From NCBI GenBank assembly GCA_040881985.1, contig JBBECE010000004.1:1-44171 (forward strand): a DNA stretch of 44,171 nucleotides, given 5' to 3'. The stretch's first letter is position 1. Each line of letters opens with the position of its first letter. A program made the translations under genes and the position numbers. Positions 13,606 to 21,666 of this stretch are shown piece after piece. The stretch comes from JBBECE01 sp040881985 (lineage in GTDB: Bacteria; Pseudomonadota; Alphaproteobacteria; Rhizobiales; Devosiaceae). The notes under the pieces are model-generated. The model was not told the DNA's origin. It saw only the letters and a list, made by a program, of their open reading frames with translations, and did not search any database.

Positions 13606-14979
13606 TCACGAACGCCTCGCCGCGATTCTCGCCACGAGGTCGGCGAGCCCGCCGATCGGACTGACCGTCATGCCCGAGATTGGCTCGCCCTTGCCTTGGG
13701 CCGCAGTCATCGCATGGGCGAAGCCGAGCTTTTGGGCCTCGCGGAGTCTGAGCGGGGTATGGACCACCGGCCTGACCCCGCCCGACAGACTGACCTCGCC
13801 GAAAAACACCGTGTCCGCCGGCAGCGGCGCCTCGGTCAGCGAGGAAACCAGCGCCGCGGCGACCGCGAGGTCAGCCGCCGGCTCGACGATCCTCAGTCCG
13901 CCGGCGACGTTGAGGTAGATGTCGTTGGCGCCGATCTTTACGCCGCAATGGGTCTCGAGCACCGCCAGCACCATCGACAGCCGGTTGGAATCCCAGCCGA
14001 CGACAGCGCGCCGGGGCGTGCCGAGCGGGGAGGGGGCGACGAGGGCCTGGATTTCGACGAGCAGCGGCCGTGTCCCTTCGATGCCGGCAAACACCGCCGA
14101 GCCCGCCGCCTTGGCGTCGCGCCGGTCGAGGAACAGCGCCGAGGGGTTGGCGACCTCGATCAGCCCGGCCCCCGCCATCTCGAACACCCCGATCTCGTCG
14201 GTCGCCCCGTAGCGGTTCTTGACGGCGCGCAAAATTCGGAACTGGTGGCCGCTATCGCCCTCGAAATAGAGGACCGCGTCGACCATGTGCTCGACGACCC
14301 GGGGCCCGGCGATCTGCCCGTCCTTGGTAAGGTGCCCGACGAGCACCACCGCCGCGCCCGACTTCTTGGCGAAGCGGGTCAGCGCCTGGGCGCTGGTGCG
14401 GACCTGGGTCACCGTGCCCGGCGCGCTTTCGACCCGGTCGGTCCACAGCGTCTGGATCGAATCGATGACCACCAAATCAGGCGCCGGCCCGGCTTCCAGC
14501 GTCGCCAGGATCGTCTCGACATTGGTCTCCGCCGCGAGCTCGACATTGGCGTCGCCGACCCCGAGCCGCTGCGCCCGCAGCCGTATCTGGGCGATCGCTT
14601 CCTCGCCGGAAATGTAAATCGCCCGCCGCCCTGCCTTGGCGATTGCGGCGGCGGCCTGCAGGAGCAGGGTCGACTTGCCAATCCCCGGATCGCCGCCGAC
14701 GAGGACCGCCGAGCCCGCGACGAACCCGCCCCCGGTCGTCCGGTCGAGTTCGCCAATTCCGGTCGGGGTGCGCCTGGCGTCCTCGGTCGTGCCGGAGAGC
14801 GTCACCAGTTGCAGCGGTCGTCCGCCCGCCACCGCCGATTTCGGCCCCGCCCCGATGCCGCCCGCGACCGTCTCCTCGACGATCGTGTTCCATTCCCCGC
14901 AACTTTCGCAGCGGCCCGCCCAGCGCCCCGCCACCGCCCCGCAATTCTGGCAGACGAACTGGCTCTTCGCCTTGGCCAT
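13606..14979 (-). CDS. radA: DNA repair protein RadA
   Basis: A 457-residue RadA (Sms), a RecA-like ATPase that helps branch migration in recombination. The N-terminal zinc finger has two CxxC pairs ('FVCQNCGAVAGRWAGRC' and the following 'ESCGEW'). The Walker A motif is 'GGDPGIGKST' and the RadA-specific KNRFG-type motif is 'KNRYGATDEIGVF'. The C-terminal Lon-like domain ends in 'GLADLVARIAARR'. The start overlaps the alr stop by one base (TGATG). Its normal downstream neighbour cvpA is displaced by the insertion at 12650-13605. Confidence 0.96.
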   Translation of the reverse strand: MAKAKSQFVCQNCGAVAGRWAGRCESCGEWNTIVEETVAGGIGAGPKSAVAGGRPLQLVTLSGTTEDARRTPTGIGELDRTTGGGFVAGSAVLVGGDPGIGKSTLLLQAAAAIAKAGRRAIYISGEEAIAQIRLRAQRLGVGDANVELAAETNVETILATLEAGPAPDLVVIDSIQTLWTDRVESAPGTVTQVRTSAQALTRFAKKSGAAVVLVGHLTKDGQIAGPRVVEHMVDAVLYFEGDSGHQFRILRAVKNRYGATDEIGVFEMAGAGLIEVANPSALFLDRRDAKAAGSAVFAGIEGTRPLLVEIQALVAPSPLGTPRRAVVGWDSNRLSMVLAVLETHCGVKIGANDIYLNVAGGLRIVEPAADLAVAAALVSSLTEAPLPADTVFFGEVSLSGGVRPVVHTPLRLREAQKLGFAHAMTAAQGKGEPISGMTVSPIGGLADLVARIAARRS

Positions 14980-16127
14980 CAGGAAGCTTTGGAGACGCTG
15001 GCCGCGGCGTTGACATAGTGCCGCGTGTAGCGGCCCTTGAGCGCCGTCAGCACCTCGTAGCCGATAGTGCCCCCGGCGTCGGCGTGGTCGTCGATCGTTA
15101 CATTCGGACCGATGATCTCGGCATATTCGCCCGGGCTCGGCAGCCCGGCGCCGAGGTCGGTGATGTCGGCGGCGAAGAGGTCCATCGACACCCGCCCGAT
15201 GACCGGCGCGGCGCGCCCCCTGACGAAGATTTTCGAGCCGGCCCGCGCCGTCGAGGAGCCGAGCGAGCGGAAGAACCCGTCGGCGTAGCCGAGCGGCAGG
15301 ATGGCGAGCCGGCTGTCACGCTGCAGCCGCGCCACCGCGCCATAGCCGACCGTCTCGCCGGCCCGCGCTTCGCGGATCTGCAGGATCGGCGCCTCGAGCG
15401 TGACGACCTGCGCCATTGGATTGGTTCGGCCCGAAATCGCCCGCCCGCCATAGAGCGCGATCCCGGGCCTGACGAGCTGGAAATGATGCGCTTTCGAGCT
15501 CATTAGGCCCGCCGAATTGGCGATTGAGGCCGGAATGTCGGGGAATTGCAAGAGCACCGTCTGGAACAGCGCCAGCTGGATGCGGTTCTTTTCGTGCTCG
15601 GGAATGTCGGCGCAGGCGAGATGGCTCATCAGCATTTGCGGCTTGTAGCCCGCCTCGGCGAGCCGCGAGCGCACCTGCTCGGCATCGCTGACCCGGAACC
15701 CGAGCCGGTTCATTCCGGTGTCGAAATGCAGCGCCGCCGGATAGGCCTCTCCGCGCGCCAGGCAAAATCTCAGCCATTCCTCCAGCATCGGCATCGAATT
15801 GACGACCGGCATCAGCCGCTCCTGGGCATAGATGTCGGCGGCCCCGGGCCACAGTCCGTCGAAAACGAAAATGTGGGCGAGCGGCAGGAGATCGCGCAGC
15901 AGCAGCCCCTCCTCGGGGGTGGCGACGAATTGGAACCGCGCCCCCGCGGTAAACAGCGCCGGGGCGATCTCGCGCATCCCGAGCCCATAGGCATTGGCTT
16001 TCACTACCGCCCCGGTCAGCGCCGACGGGCTGATCTGGTCGAGCGCCTGCCAGTTGCGGACGATCGCGCCGACATCGACGCTCAGCCGCCCGGCGGTGAG
16101 ATCGATGGCCTGGGCAGGGGAGGGCAT
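14979..16127 (-). CDS. alr: Alanine racemase
   Basis: A 382-residue PLP enzyme that interconverts L- and D-alanine for peptidoglycan. The PLP lysine lies in 'AVVKANAYGLGMREIAPAL' near residue 44. The TIM-barrel part includes 'HFDTGMNRLGFR' and 'MSHLACADIPEHEKN'. The C-terminal beta domain has 'ETVGYGAVARLQRDSRLAIL' with 'GYADGFFRSLG' and 'GRVSMDLFAADIT'. It starts 3 bases after the dnaB stop and overlaps radA by one base, so dnaB, alr and radA form one transcription unit. Confidence 0.95.
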   Translation of the reverse strand: MPSPAQAIDLTAGRLSVDVGAIVRNWQALDQISPSALTGAVVKANAYGLGMREIAPALFTAGARFQFVATPEEGLLLRDLLPLAHIFVFDGLWPGAADIYAQERLMPVVNSMPMLEEWLRFCLARGEAYPAALHFDTGMNRLGFRVSDAEQVRSRLAEAGYKPQMLMSHLACADIPEHEKNRIQLALFQTVLLQFPDIPASIANSAGLMSSKAHHFQLVRPGIALYGGRAISGRTNPMAQVVTLEAPILQIREARAGETVGYGAVARLQRDSRLAILPLGYADGFFRSLGSSTARAGSKIFVRGRAAPVIGRVSMDLFAADITDLGAGLPSPGEYAEIIGPNVTIDDHADAGGTIGYEVLTALKGRYTRHYVNAAASVSKAS

Positions 16128-16130
16128 GGC

Positions 16131-17612
16131 TCAGAACCGCTCGGGTACGTTGTCGGCCCGGGCGAGGTTCGAGAAGCGCGTCAGCTTGGCGTCGAAATGC
16201 AGCTCGACGTTGCCGGTTGGCCCGTGCCGCTGCTTGCCGATGATGATTTCGGCCCGGCCATGCACGTTCTCCATGTCGGCGATCCATTGCAGATGCTCGG
16301 GCGTGCCTTCCTTCGGCTTGCGGTTTTCGAGGTAGTACTCCTCGCGGAAAACAAACAGCACCACGTCGGCGTCCTGCTCGATTGAGCCCGACTCGCGCAG
16401 ATCGGCAAGCTGCGGGCGCTTGTCGTCGCGGTTTTCGACCTGCCGCGACAGCTGGGAGAGCGCGATGATCGGCAGCTCGAGTTCCTTGGCGAGCGCCTTC
16501 AAGGCGGTCGTGATTTCGGTAATCTCTTGGACACGGTTTTCATTCGCCCGCCGGCTCGATCCCGACAGGAGCTGGAGATAGTCGATGATGATGAGGTCGA
16601 GGCCCTTCTGGCGTTTCAGCCGCCGCGCCCGGGTGGTGAGCTGCGAAATCGACAACCCACCGGTGTCGTCGATAAAGAGCGGCGCCTGGGCGATGGACGT
16701 CGAGGCGTCGACGAGCGCCGAGAAATCGGCCTCGCGGATATTGCCGCGGCGAATATCAGCCGAGGAAATCCCAGACTGTTCGGCGAGAATGCGGGTCGCC
16801 AGCTGCTCGGCCGACATTTCGAGCGAGAAGAATCCGACCCGGCCGCCGTCGACCGTCTTGACATGGCCGTCGGCCTGCTGCTCGCCACGCCAGGCCCGCG
16901 CCACGTTAAAAGCGATATTGGTGCCGAGCGAAGTCTTCCCCATCGACGGGCGCCCGGCGATGATGATCAGGTCCGAGCGTTGCAACCCGCCCATCTTGCG
17001 GTCGAGATCGACGAGGCCGGTTGCCGTGCCCGAGAGCGAACCGTCGCGGCGATAGGCTTCGCCGGCGAGATCGATGGCGTCGCGCAGCGCGGCGTTGAAA
17101 TCCATGAAGCCGGCATCATAGCGGCCCTGCTCGGCAAGCTCGAACAGCGACTTTTCGGCCGCCTCGATCTGCTTTTCCGGGGAGGAATCGACCCCGGCCT
17201 CGTAGGCCTCCTCGACCATCTCCTCCCCGATCAGGATGAGGTTACGCCGGATCGACAGGTCGTAAACCGAGCGCCCGTAGTCCCCGGCATTGATGACGGT
17301 CGTCGCCTCCGCCGCGAGCCGCGCCAGGTACTGCGCCATCGACATGTCAGCGGTCAGCTCGTCGGGCAGGTAAGTCTTGACCGTCACCGGGGTCGCGGTC
17401 TTGCCCGCCCTGATGATCTTGGCGCAGACCGAGTAGATTTCGCGATGCACCGGCTCGTGGAAATGCTGGGGCTCGAGGAAATCCGAGACCCGGTCGTAGG
17501 CTTCGTTATTGACCAGAATCGCGCCCAGCAGCGCCTGCTCGGCCTCCACATTGTGGGGCGCAAGCCGATAGGCTTGGGTCTGGGCAACGTTTAGCCGCCG
17601 CGCCGCTTCCAT
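16131..17612 (-). CDS. dnaB: Replicative DNA helicase DnaB
   Basis: A 493-residue hexameric helicase. The N-terminal domain begins at about residue 16 ('LAPHNVEAEQALLGAILV'); the RecA-like C-terminal domain carries Walker A 'GRPSMGKTSLGTN' and Walker B 'LDLIIIDYLQLLSG', with 'LAKELELPIIALSQLSRQVE' after it. No intein is present, and the length is normal. It is the first gene of the dnaB-alr-radA unit. The upstream region 17613-17800 separates it from rplI and holds the rplI terminator. Confidence 0.97.
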   Translation of the reverse strand: MEAARRLNVAQTQAYRLAPHNVEAEQALLGAILVNNEAYDRVSDFLEPQHFHEPVHREIYSVCAKIIRAGKTATPVTVKTYLPDELTADMSMAQYLARLAAEATTVINAGDYGRSVYDLSIRRNLILIGEEMVEEAYEAGVDSSPEKQIEAAEKSLFELAEQGRYDAGFMDFNAALRDAIDLAGEAYRRDGSLSGTATGLVDLDRKMGGLQRSDLIIIAGRPSMGKTSLGTNIAFNVARAWRGEQQADGHVKTVDGGRVGFFSLEMSAEQLATRILAEQSGISSADIRRGNIREADFSALVDASTSIAQAPLFIDDTGGLSISQLTTRARRLKRQKGLDLIIIDYLQLLSGSSRRANENRVQEITEITTALKALAKELELPIIALSQLSRQVENRDDKRPQLADLRESGSIEQDADVVLFVFREEYYLENRKPKEGTPEHLQWIADMENVHGRAEIIIGKQRHGPTGNVELHFDAKLTRFSNLARADNVPERF

Positions 17613-17746
17613 GGACTCGCTCGCAAGTATGCAAAGGACTGCTAAACCTCAAGCGAACAGCTAGCAAGTTTTGCATGGCGCGCCACGCGGCGCCCCCGGT
17701 TGAGCGTGAATGTCGGGGATAAGTGCCGCAATCCGGACGCAGACGT

Positions 17747-17770
17747 TAAAAGCCCCGGATCACCTCCGGG
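17747..17770 (-). terminator. Rho-independent terminator after rplI
   Basis: On the minus strand CCCGGA-GGTGA-TCCGGG forms a six-pair stem (17754-17770), followed by GC and a short TTTT run. It lies about 30 bases beyond the rplI stop and before dnaB, so it should end the rpsF-rpsR-rplI transcript. The T tract is short, so termination may be partial. Confidence 0.5.
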
Positions 17771-17800
17771 CCATCGAAAGGGTAATGCGGGCAGGGCGGC

Positions 17801-18475
17801 TCAGGCGTTTTCGGCCGCGTCCGATTCGGGCTTCTTCTTGCGCTTGCGCGGCCTGGCCGGCGCTGCTTCCGGTTCGGCGGCGACTTCGCTTGCCGCGTCC
17901 GCGGCGGCTTTGGCGGCAAGCGCCTCGGCGACGCCTGCCTCGAACACTTCCGTCAGGGCGGGCGCGCCTTCCTCGGCTCCGAACGCCGCATGAGTCAGAT
18001 CCTCGCCGGCGGCCTGGCGCCTCGCTTCGTCGTCTGACCGGGCGACATTGACCGTCACCTTCGAGGCGACCTCGGCATGCAGCCGGATCGTCACCTGGTG
18101 CAGTCCGACCGACTTGATCGGCCGGTTGAGATCGACCTGCGAGCGGGTGACCGCGGTCCCGTCGGTGCTGAGCGCCTCGGCGATGTCGCGCGAGGCGACC
18201 GAACCGTAGAGCTGGCCGTTCTCGCCGGCCTGGCGGATAATGACGACGCTCTTGCCATCGATGCCGCCGGCGAGCGCCGCCGCGGCTTCCCGCGCCTCCG
18301 CGTTGCGGGCCTCGATCGTCGAACGCTGGCCCTCGAACTTGGCCCGGTTGGCCTCGGTTGCCCGCAGCGCCTTGCCCTGCGGCAAAAGGTAGTTTCGCGC
18401 GAACCCGTTGCGCACCTTGACCTCGTCGCCGATGGTGCCGAGGCGGCCGACGCGCTCCAGAAGGATGACTTGCAT
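17801..18475 (-). CDS. rplI: 50S ribosomal protein L9, C-terminally extended
   Basis: The start is the ATG at 18475 ('MQVILLERVGRLGTIGDEVK'), giving 224 residues. The N-terminal rRNA-binding domain has 'VRNGFARNYLLPQGKALRAT', followed by the long connecting helix and the C-terminal domain ('SVGLHQVTIRLHAEVASKVT'). The usual L9 is ~150-190 residues; here about 70 extra residues are Ala/Glu-rich and end in a basic patch 'PRKRKKKPES'. It is the last gene of the rpsF-rpsR-rplI operon. An upstream in-frame extension to 18733 lacks homology and overlaps rpsR. Confidence 0.95.
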   Translation of the reverse strand: MQVILLERVGRLGTIGDEVKVRNGFARNYLLPQGKALRATEANRAKFEGQRSTIEARNAEAREAAAALAGGIDGKSVVIIRQAGENGQLYGSVASRDIAEALSTDGTAVTRSQVDLNRPIKSVGLHQVTIRLHAEVASKVTVNVARSDDEARRQAAGEDLTHAAFGAEEGAPALTEVFEAGVAEALAAKAAADAASEVAAEPEAAPARPRKRKKKPESDAAENA

Positions 18476-18540
18476 TTCTCGCTCCTCGTGCTGTCCCGTC
18501 GCCGCGACGGTTAGGGGCCGCTCTGGGCGGGCCCAGCCGA

Positions 18541-18795
18541 TCAGTTCACAACGTAAGTCAGAAGTCCCAGAAACCGCGCCCGCTTGATGGCTTGCGCCAG
18601 TTCCCGCTGCTTTTTCGCCGACACCGCGGAAATCCGGCTCGGAATGATCTTGCCGCGCTCCGACACATAGCGCTGCAGCAAACGCACATCCTTGTAATCG
18701 ATCACCGGGGCGTTGGCGCCGGAAAAGGGGCACGACTTGCGCCGCCGCTGGAACGGGCGGCGCGTCGAATGGGTGGAAAGGTCGCGAACGGGCAT
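18541..18795 (-). CDS. rpsR: 30S ribosomal protein S18
   Basis: An 84-residue S18 with the conserved core 'IDYKDVRLLQRYVSERGKII' and 'AKKQRELAQAIKRARFLGLL'. The N-terminus 'RRPFQRRRKSCPFSG' is basic and contacts 16S rRNA. It lies 12 bases after rpsF and 65 bases before rplI. S18 binds the 30S platform as a dimer with S6, and the S6:S18 pair is known in several bacteria to bind its own mRNA leader; a candidate leader is marked upstream of rpsF. Confidence 0.97.
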   Translation of the reverse strand: MPVRDLSTHSTRRPFQRRRKSCPFSGANAPVIDYKDVRLLQRYVSERGKIIPSRISAVSAKKQRELAQAIKRARFLGLLTYVVN

Positions 18796-18807
18796 CGTCC
18801 TCTTCTC

Positions 18808-19194
18808 CTAGAACCGGCGCGGGCCGCGCGGGCGATCGCCCCGGTCGCCGCGCTCGCCGCGATCGTCGCGGTCGCGCTTTTGCAGCATTGCCGACTGGCC
18901 TTCTTCGAGCTTGTCGACGCGCACGGTGAGGAACCGCAAAATATCCTCGTTGATCCGCATCTGCCGCTCCATCTCGGCGACGGCGGCGGCCGGGGCGTTG
19001 ATGTTGAGCAGCGTGTAGTGCGCCTTGCGGTTCTTGCGGATGCGGTAGGAAAGGGATTTCAGGCCCCAGTATTCGGTCTTGGCGACGGTGCCGCCATTGG
19101 CGGCGATCACCCCGCCAAGCGTCGTCGTCAATTCCTCGACCTGGGCGGCCGAGACGTCCTGGCGCGCCAGGAAGACATGTTCGTAAAGCGGCAT
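18808..19194 (-). CDS. rpsF: 30S ribosomal protein S6
   Basis: A 128-residue S6 with the expected ferredoxin-like fold: 'MPLYEHVFLARQDVSAAQVE', 'KTEYWGLKSLSYRIRKNRKA', 'HYTLLNINAP' and 'INEDILRFLTVRVDKLEEG'. The C-terminal tail is rich in Arg/Asp/Gly ('DRDDRGERGDRGDRPRGPRR'), as often in this class. It is first in the operon with rpsR and rplI. The Shine-Dalgarno GAGG (19204-19207) can be paired in an upstream hairpin, which suggests autoregulation. Confidence 0.97.
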   Translation of the reverse strand: MPLYEHVFLARQDVSAAQVEELTTTLGGVIAANGGTVAKTEYWGLKSLSYRIRKNRKAHYTLLNINAPAAAVAEMERQMRINEDILRFLTVRVDKLEEGQSAMLQKRDRDDRGERGDRGDRPRGPRRF

Positions 19195-19259
19195 TGAATT
19201 ACGCCTCGTTTCGGTTCATCGCGTCGCTGGCGCAAAGCCTCCCTGAAGCCCCGAGGCGT
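19195..19259 (-). promoter_or_regulatory. Candidate S6:S18 autoregulatory leader of rpsF
   Basis: In the mRNA a perfect eight-base arm ACGCCTCG (19252-19259) is complementary to CGAGGCGT (19201-19208). The second arm contains the GAGG Shine-Dalgarno of rpsF, 9 bases before the ATG. Between them UUGCG and CGCGA can form an inner helix, and an unpaired AACCGAAA (19209-19216) sits next to the base of the outer stem. An asymmetric loop with CCG is the hallmark of the known S6:S18 mRNA-binding motif, which mimics the 16S site. The inverted repeat is directly visible; the regulatory role is inferred. Confidence 0.5.
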
Positions 19260-19495
19260 TCAGAGTGTCTTCAAGAGCGGGGACACGGGAGGCCGGCGCA
19301 TTGGCAAAGCGCCTGCCGGGATTAACCGGCCCTCCGTTCAGCCCCCGGCCGAACGAACAGAGGGGCTGATTAGGGGCAGCGGGACCAAAAGGCAAGGAGA
19401 ACTTGCGCATTGCAACCCCCTGCCGGCCCGGCTTGCCAATCCGCCTGTCGCCCCAATAGGTTGGGCCGGGGACACGGGCGGGGACGTTTTTCAGC
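19260..19495. other. Divergent control region between rpsF and fabD
   Basis: About 236 bases between the rpsF leader and fabD. A 93-codon minus-strand frame (19216-19497) fills it but overlaps both the rpsF leader and the fabD start and has no family features, so it is not called. I could not pick out a convincing -35/-10 pair for either direction. Confidence 0.4.
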
Positions 19496-20452
19496 ATGCC
19501 GAACCGAGCGCTGACCTTTCCCGGCCAGGGCAGTCAGGCCGTCGGCATGGGCGTCGCCCTTGCCGCTGTCTATCCTTCCGCCCGCGCCGTCTTCGCCGAA
19601 GTCGACGAAGCGCTCGGCGAGAAACTCTCGGCGCTGATGGAAGCCGGGCCGGAAGAAACCCTCCGCCTCACCGAGAACGCCCAGCCGGCGCTGATGGCGG
19701 TGTCGATGGCGGTCGTGCGGGTGCTGGAGGCCGAAGGGGCGAGCGTGCCGAAAATCGCAAAATTCGTCGCCGGCCATTCGCTCGGCGAATATTCGGCGCT
19801 GTGCGCAGCCGGCTCGATCGGCATCGCCGACGCGGCGCGGCTGTTGCGCATTCGCGGTCGCGCCATGCAACAGGCGGTGCCCGTGGGGCAGGGCGCCATG
19901 GCGGCGCTGCTCGGCCTCGAGAACAACGTCGCCGAACAGGTGGCGCGCGACGCAGCCCAAGGCCAGGTCTGCGAAATCGCCAACGACAACGCGCCGTTTC
20001 AGGTGGTGGTTTCGGGCCACGCCCCGGCCGTCGAGCGCGCCATCGGGCTAGCCAGGGAGAGCGGCGTGCGCCGGGCGATCCTGCTGCCGGTCTCGGCTCC
20101 CTTCCATTGCTCGCTGATGGGGCCGGCGGCCGAGGTCATGCGGGCGGCCCTCGCCGATGTGAAGATCGGCGCGCCTTGCGTGCCGCTCGTCGCCAATGTC
20201 ATCGCCGCGCCGCTCAGCGACCCCGGCGAAATCCGCCGCCGCCTCGTCGAACAGGTCACCGCCCGGGTCCGCTGGCGCGAATCCATCCTGTGGATGATCG
20301 GGGCGGGGGGGATAACCGAGCTTGTCGAACTCGGCGCCGGAAAAGTACTGACTGGGCTCGCCCGGCGAATGGCCGGCGAGGATAGGGTGCGTGCCGTCGC
20401 GGTGCCGGACGAAATCGTTGCCTTCCTCGCCGCAATCCGGGCCGGAGCATGA
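19496..20452 (+). CDS. fabD: Malonyl-CoA:ACP transacylase
   Basis: A 318-residue acyltransferase that loads malonyl groups onto ACP. The start is the ATG at 19496 ('MPNRALTFPGQGSQAVGMGV'), containing the GQGSQ motif. The nucleophile serine is in 'FVAGHSLGEYSALCAAG' near residue 92, with the substrate-carboxylate Arg in 'RLLRIRGRAMQQ' and the catalytic His in 'VSAPFHCSLM'. It is divergent from rpsF and 12 bases ahead of fabG, forming the fabD-fabG-acpP-fabF cluster. The length is normal. Confidence 0.97.
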   Translation: MPNRALTFPGQGSQAVGMGVALAAVYPSARAVFAEVDEALGEKLSALMEAGPEETLRLTENAQPALMAVSMAVVRVLEAEGASVPKIAKFVAGHSLGEYSALCAAGSIGIADAARLLRIRGRAMQQAVPVGQGAMAALLGLENNVAEQVARDAAQGQVCEIANDNAPFQVVVSGHAPAVERAIGLARESGVRRAILLPVSAPFHCSLMGPAAEVMRAALADVKIGAPCVPLVANVIAAPLSDPGEIRRRLVEQVTARVRWRESILWMIGAGGITELVELGAGKVLTGLARRMAGEDRVRAVAVPDEIVAFLAAIRAGA

Positions 20453-20464
20453 AAGGGCCGAGCG

Positions 20465-21202
20465 ATGTTTGATCTTTCGGGAAAGCGAGCGCTGGTCACC
20501 GGGGCGAGCGGCGGCATCGGCCGTGCCATTGCCGGGGCCCTTGTGGCTCAGGGCGCCGTCGTCACGCTTTCCGGCACCCGCCTCACCAAACTCGAGGAGA
20601 CCGCGGCTTCGATCGGCGGGGTGACCCATATCATCAAGTGCGAACTCTCCGACGCCGCCGCCGTCGATCAATTGGTGCCGCAGGCCGAGTCTGCGATGGG
20701 CGGACTCGATATTCTGATCAACAACGCCGGCATGACCCGCGACAACCTGTTCCTGCGAATGAAAGACAGCGAATGGGATACGGTTATCGCCGTCAATCTG
20801 ACCGCCGCTTTCCGGCTCACCCGCGCCGCGCTCAAGGGCATGATCCGCCAGCGCTGGGGCCGCATCATCTCGATCAGCTCGGTCGTCGCCGTCGACGGCA
20901 ATCCTGGCCAGGCCAACTATGCCGCCTCGAAAGCCGGCCTGATCGGCATGTCGAAGGCCCTCGCCAAGGAAGTCGCAACCCGCGGCATCACCGTCAACAC
21001 GATTGCGCCCGGCTTCGTCGCCTCGGCGATGACCGAAGGGCTGAACGACAAGCAGCGCGAATCGATCGTCGCCGATATCCCGATGGGCCGCCTTGGCGAG
21101 CCCGCCGACATCGCCGCCGGCGCGGTTTATCTTGCCAGCAACGAGGCCGCGTACATCACCGGCCAGACGCTGCACATCAATGGCGGCGCGGTGCTGGTTT
21201 GA
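20465..21202 (+). CDS. fabG: 3-oxoacyl-ACP reductase
   Basis: A 245-residue SDR-family reductase for the first reduction in fatty-acid elongation. The NADPH motif is 'ALVTGASGGIGRAIAGAL', then 'LDILINNAGMTRDNLFLRMK'. The catalytic triad is seen in 'ISISSVVAVDGNPGQANYAA' with the following 'SKAG' (Ser, Tyr, Lys), and the C-terminal 'YITGQTLHINGGAVLV' is characteristic of FabG. Its place between fabD and acpP fixes the identification against other SDRs. Confidence 0.97.
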   Translation: MFDLSGKRALVTGASGGIGRAIAGALVAQGAVVTLSGTRLTKLEETAASIGGVTHIIKCELSDAAAVDQLVPQAESAMGGLDILINNAGMTRDNLFLRMKDSEWDTVIAVNLTAAFRLTRAALKGMIRQRWGRIISISSVVAVDGNPGQANYAASKAGLIGMSKALAKEVATRGITVNTIAPGFVASAMTEGLNDKQRESIVADIPMGRLGEPADIAAGAVYLASNEAAYITGQTLHINGGAVLV

Positions 21203-21338
21203 TCCGGAATGGCGAGACTTGGCCTCATATGGTCAAAGCAAATAAAGTGTGATACTGGCCGCCCACCTTGCAGGCCCGGATCGGGTCGCGAGCGGCTCGG
21301 GGCCGGGCCATCGCCCCTCGGTCGCTGCCGAAATCCCT

Positions 21339-21366
21339 TTGAAAACCGGAACGGCGGCGGCATAAA
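21339..21366 (+). promoter_or_regulatory. Candidate promoter of acpP
   Basis: TTGAAA (21339-21344) and CATAAA (21361-21366) are spaced by 16 bases, 36 bases before the acpP ATG. A dedicated promoter fits the high level of ACP normally needed. The 200-base gap between fabG and acpP also holds GC-rich inverted segments, but no clear terminator. Confidence 0.4.
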
Positions 21367-21402
21367 GTCATCAACAGTAATCGCGGAAGAGGAACCGGGA
21401 CC

Positions 21403-21639
21403 ATGAGCGATATCGCAGATCGCGTGCGCAAGATCGTTGTCGAGCATCTCAACGTCGAAGCGGCGAAGGTGACCGACAAGGCCTCCTTCATCGACGATCT
21501 CGGCGCCGACTCGCTCGATCAGGTCGAGCTGGTCATGGCCTTTGAGGAGGAATTCAACGTCGAGATCCCCGACGACGCGGCCGAGTCGATCCAGACCTTC
21601 GGCGATGCCGTCGCGTTCCTCGAAAAAGCCGTGAACTAA
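21403..21639 (+). CDS. acpP: Acyl carrier protein
   Basis: A 78-residue acidic four-helix protein. The phosphopantetheine serine lies in 'DLGADSLDQVELVMAFEEEF', the universal ACP motif, near residue 37. The N-terminus 'MSDIADRVRKIVVEHLNVEA' is typical of alphaproteobacterial AcpP. It carries growing acyl chains for FabD, FabG and FabF, which flank it. It has its own upstream gap and candidate promoter and is followed by fabF after 27 bases. Confidence 0.98.
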   Translation: MSDIADRVRKIVVEHLNVEAAKVTDKASFIDDLGADSLDQVELVMAFEEEFNVEIPDDAAESIQTFGDAVAFLEKAVN

Positions 21640-21666
21640 CCGGCCCGGGCCCCGCGGCCCTCCATC

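Noticed and set aside
19216..19497. 93-codon minus-strand frame between rpsF and fabD
   Set aside because: It overlaps the rpsF leader and the fabD start and has no helix, motif or family resemblance.
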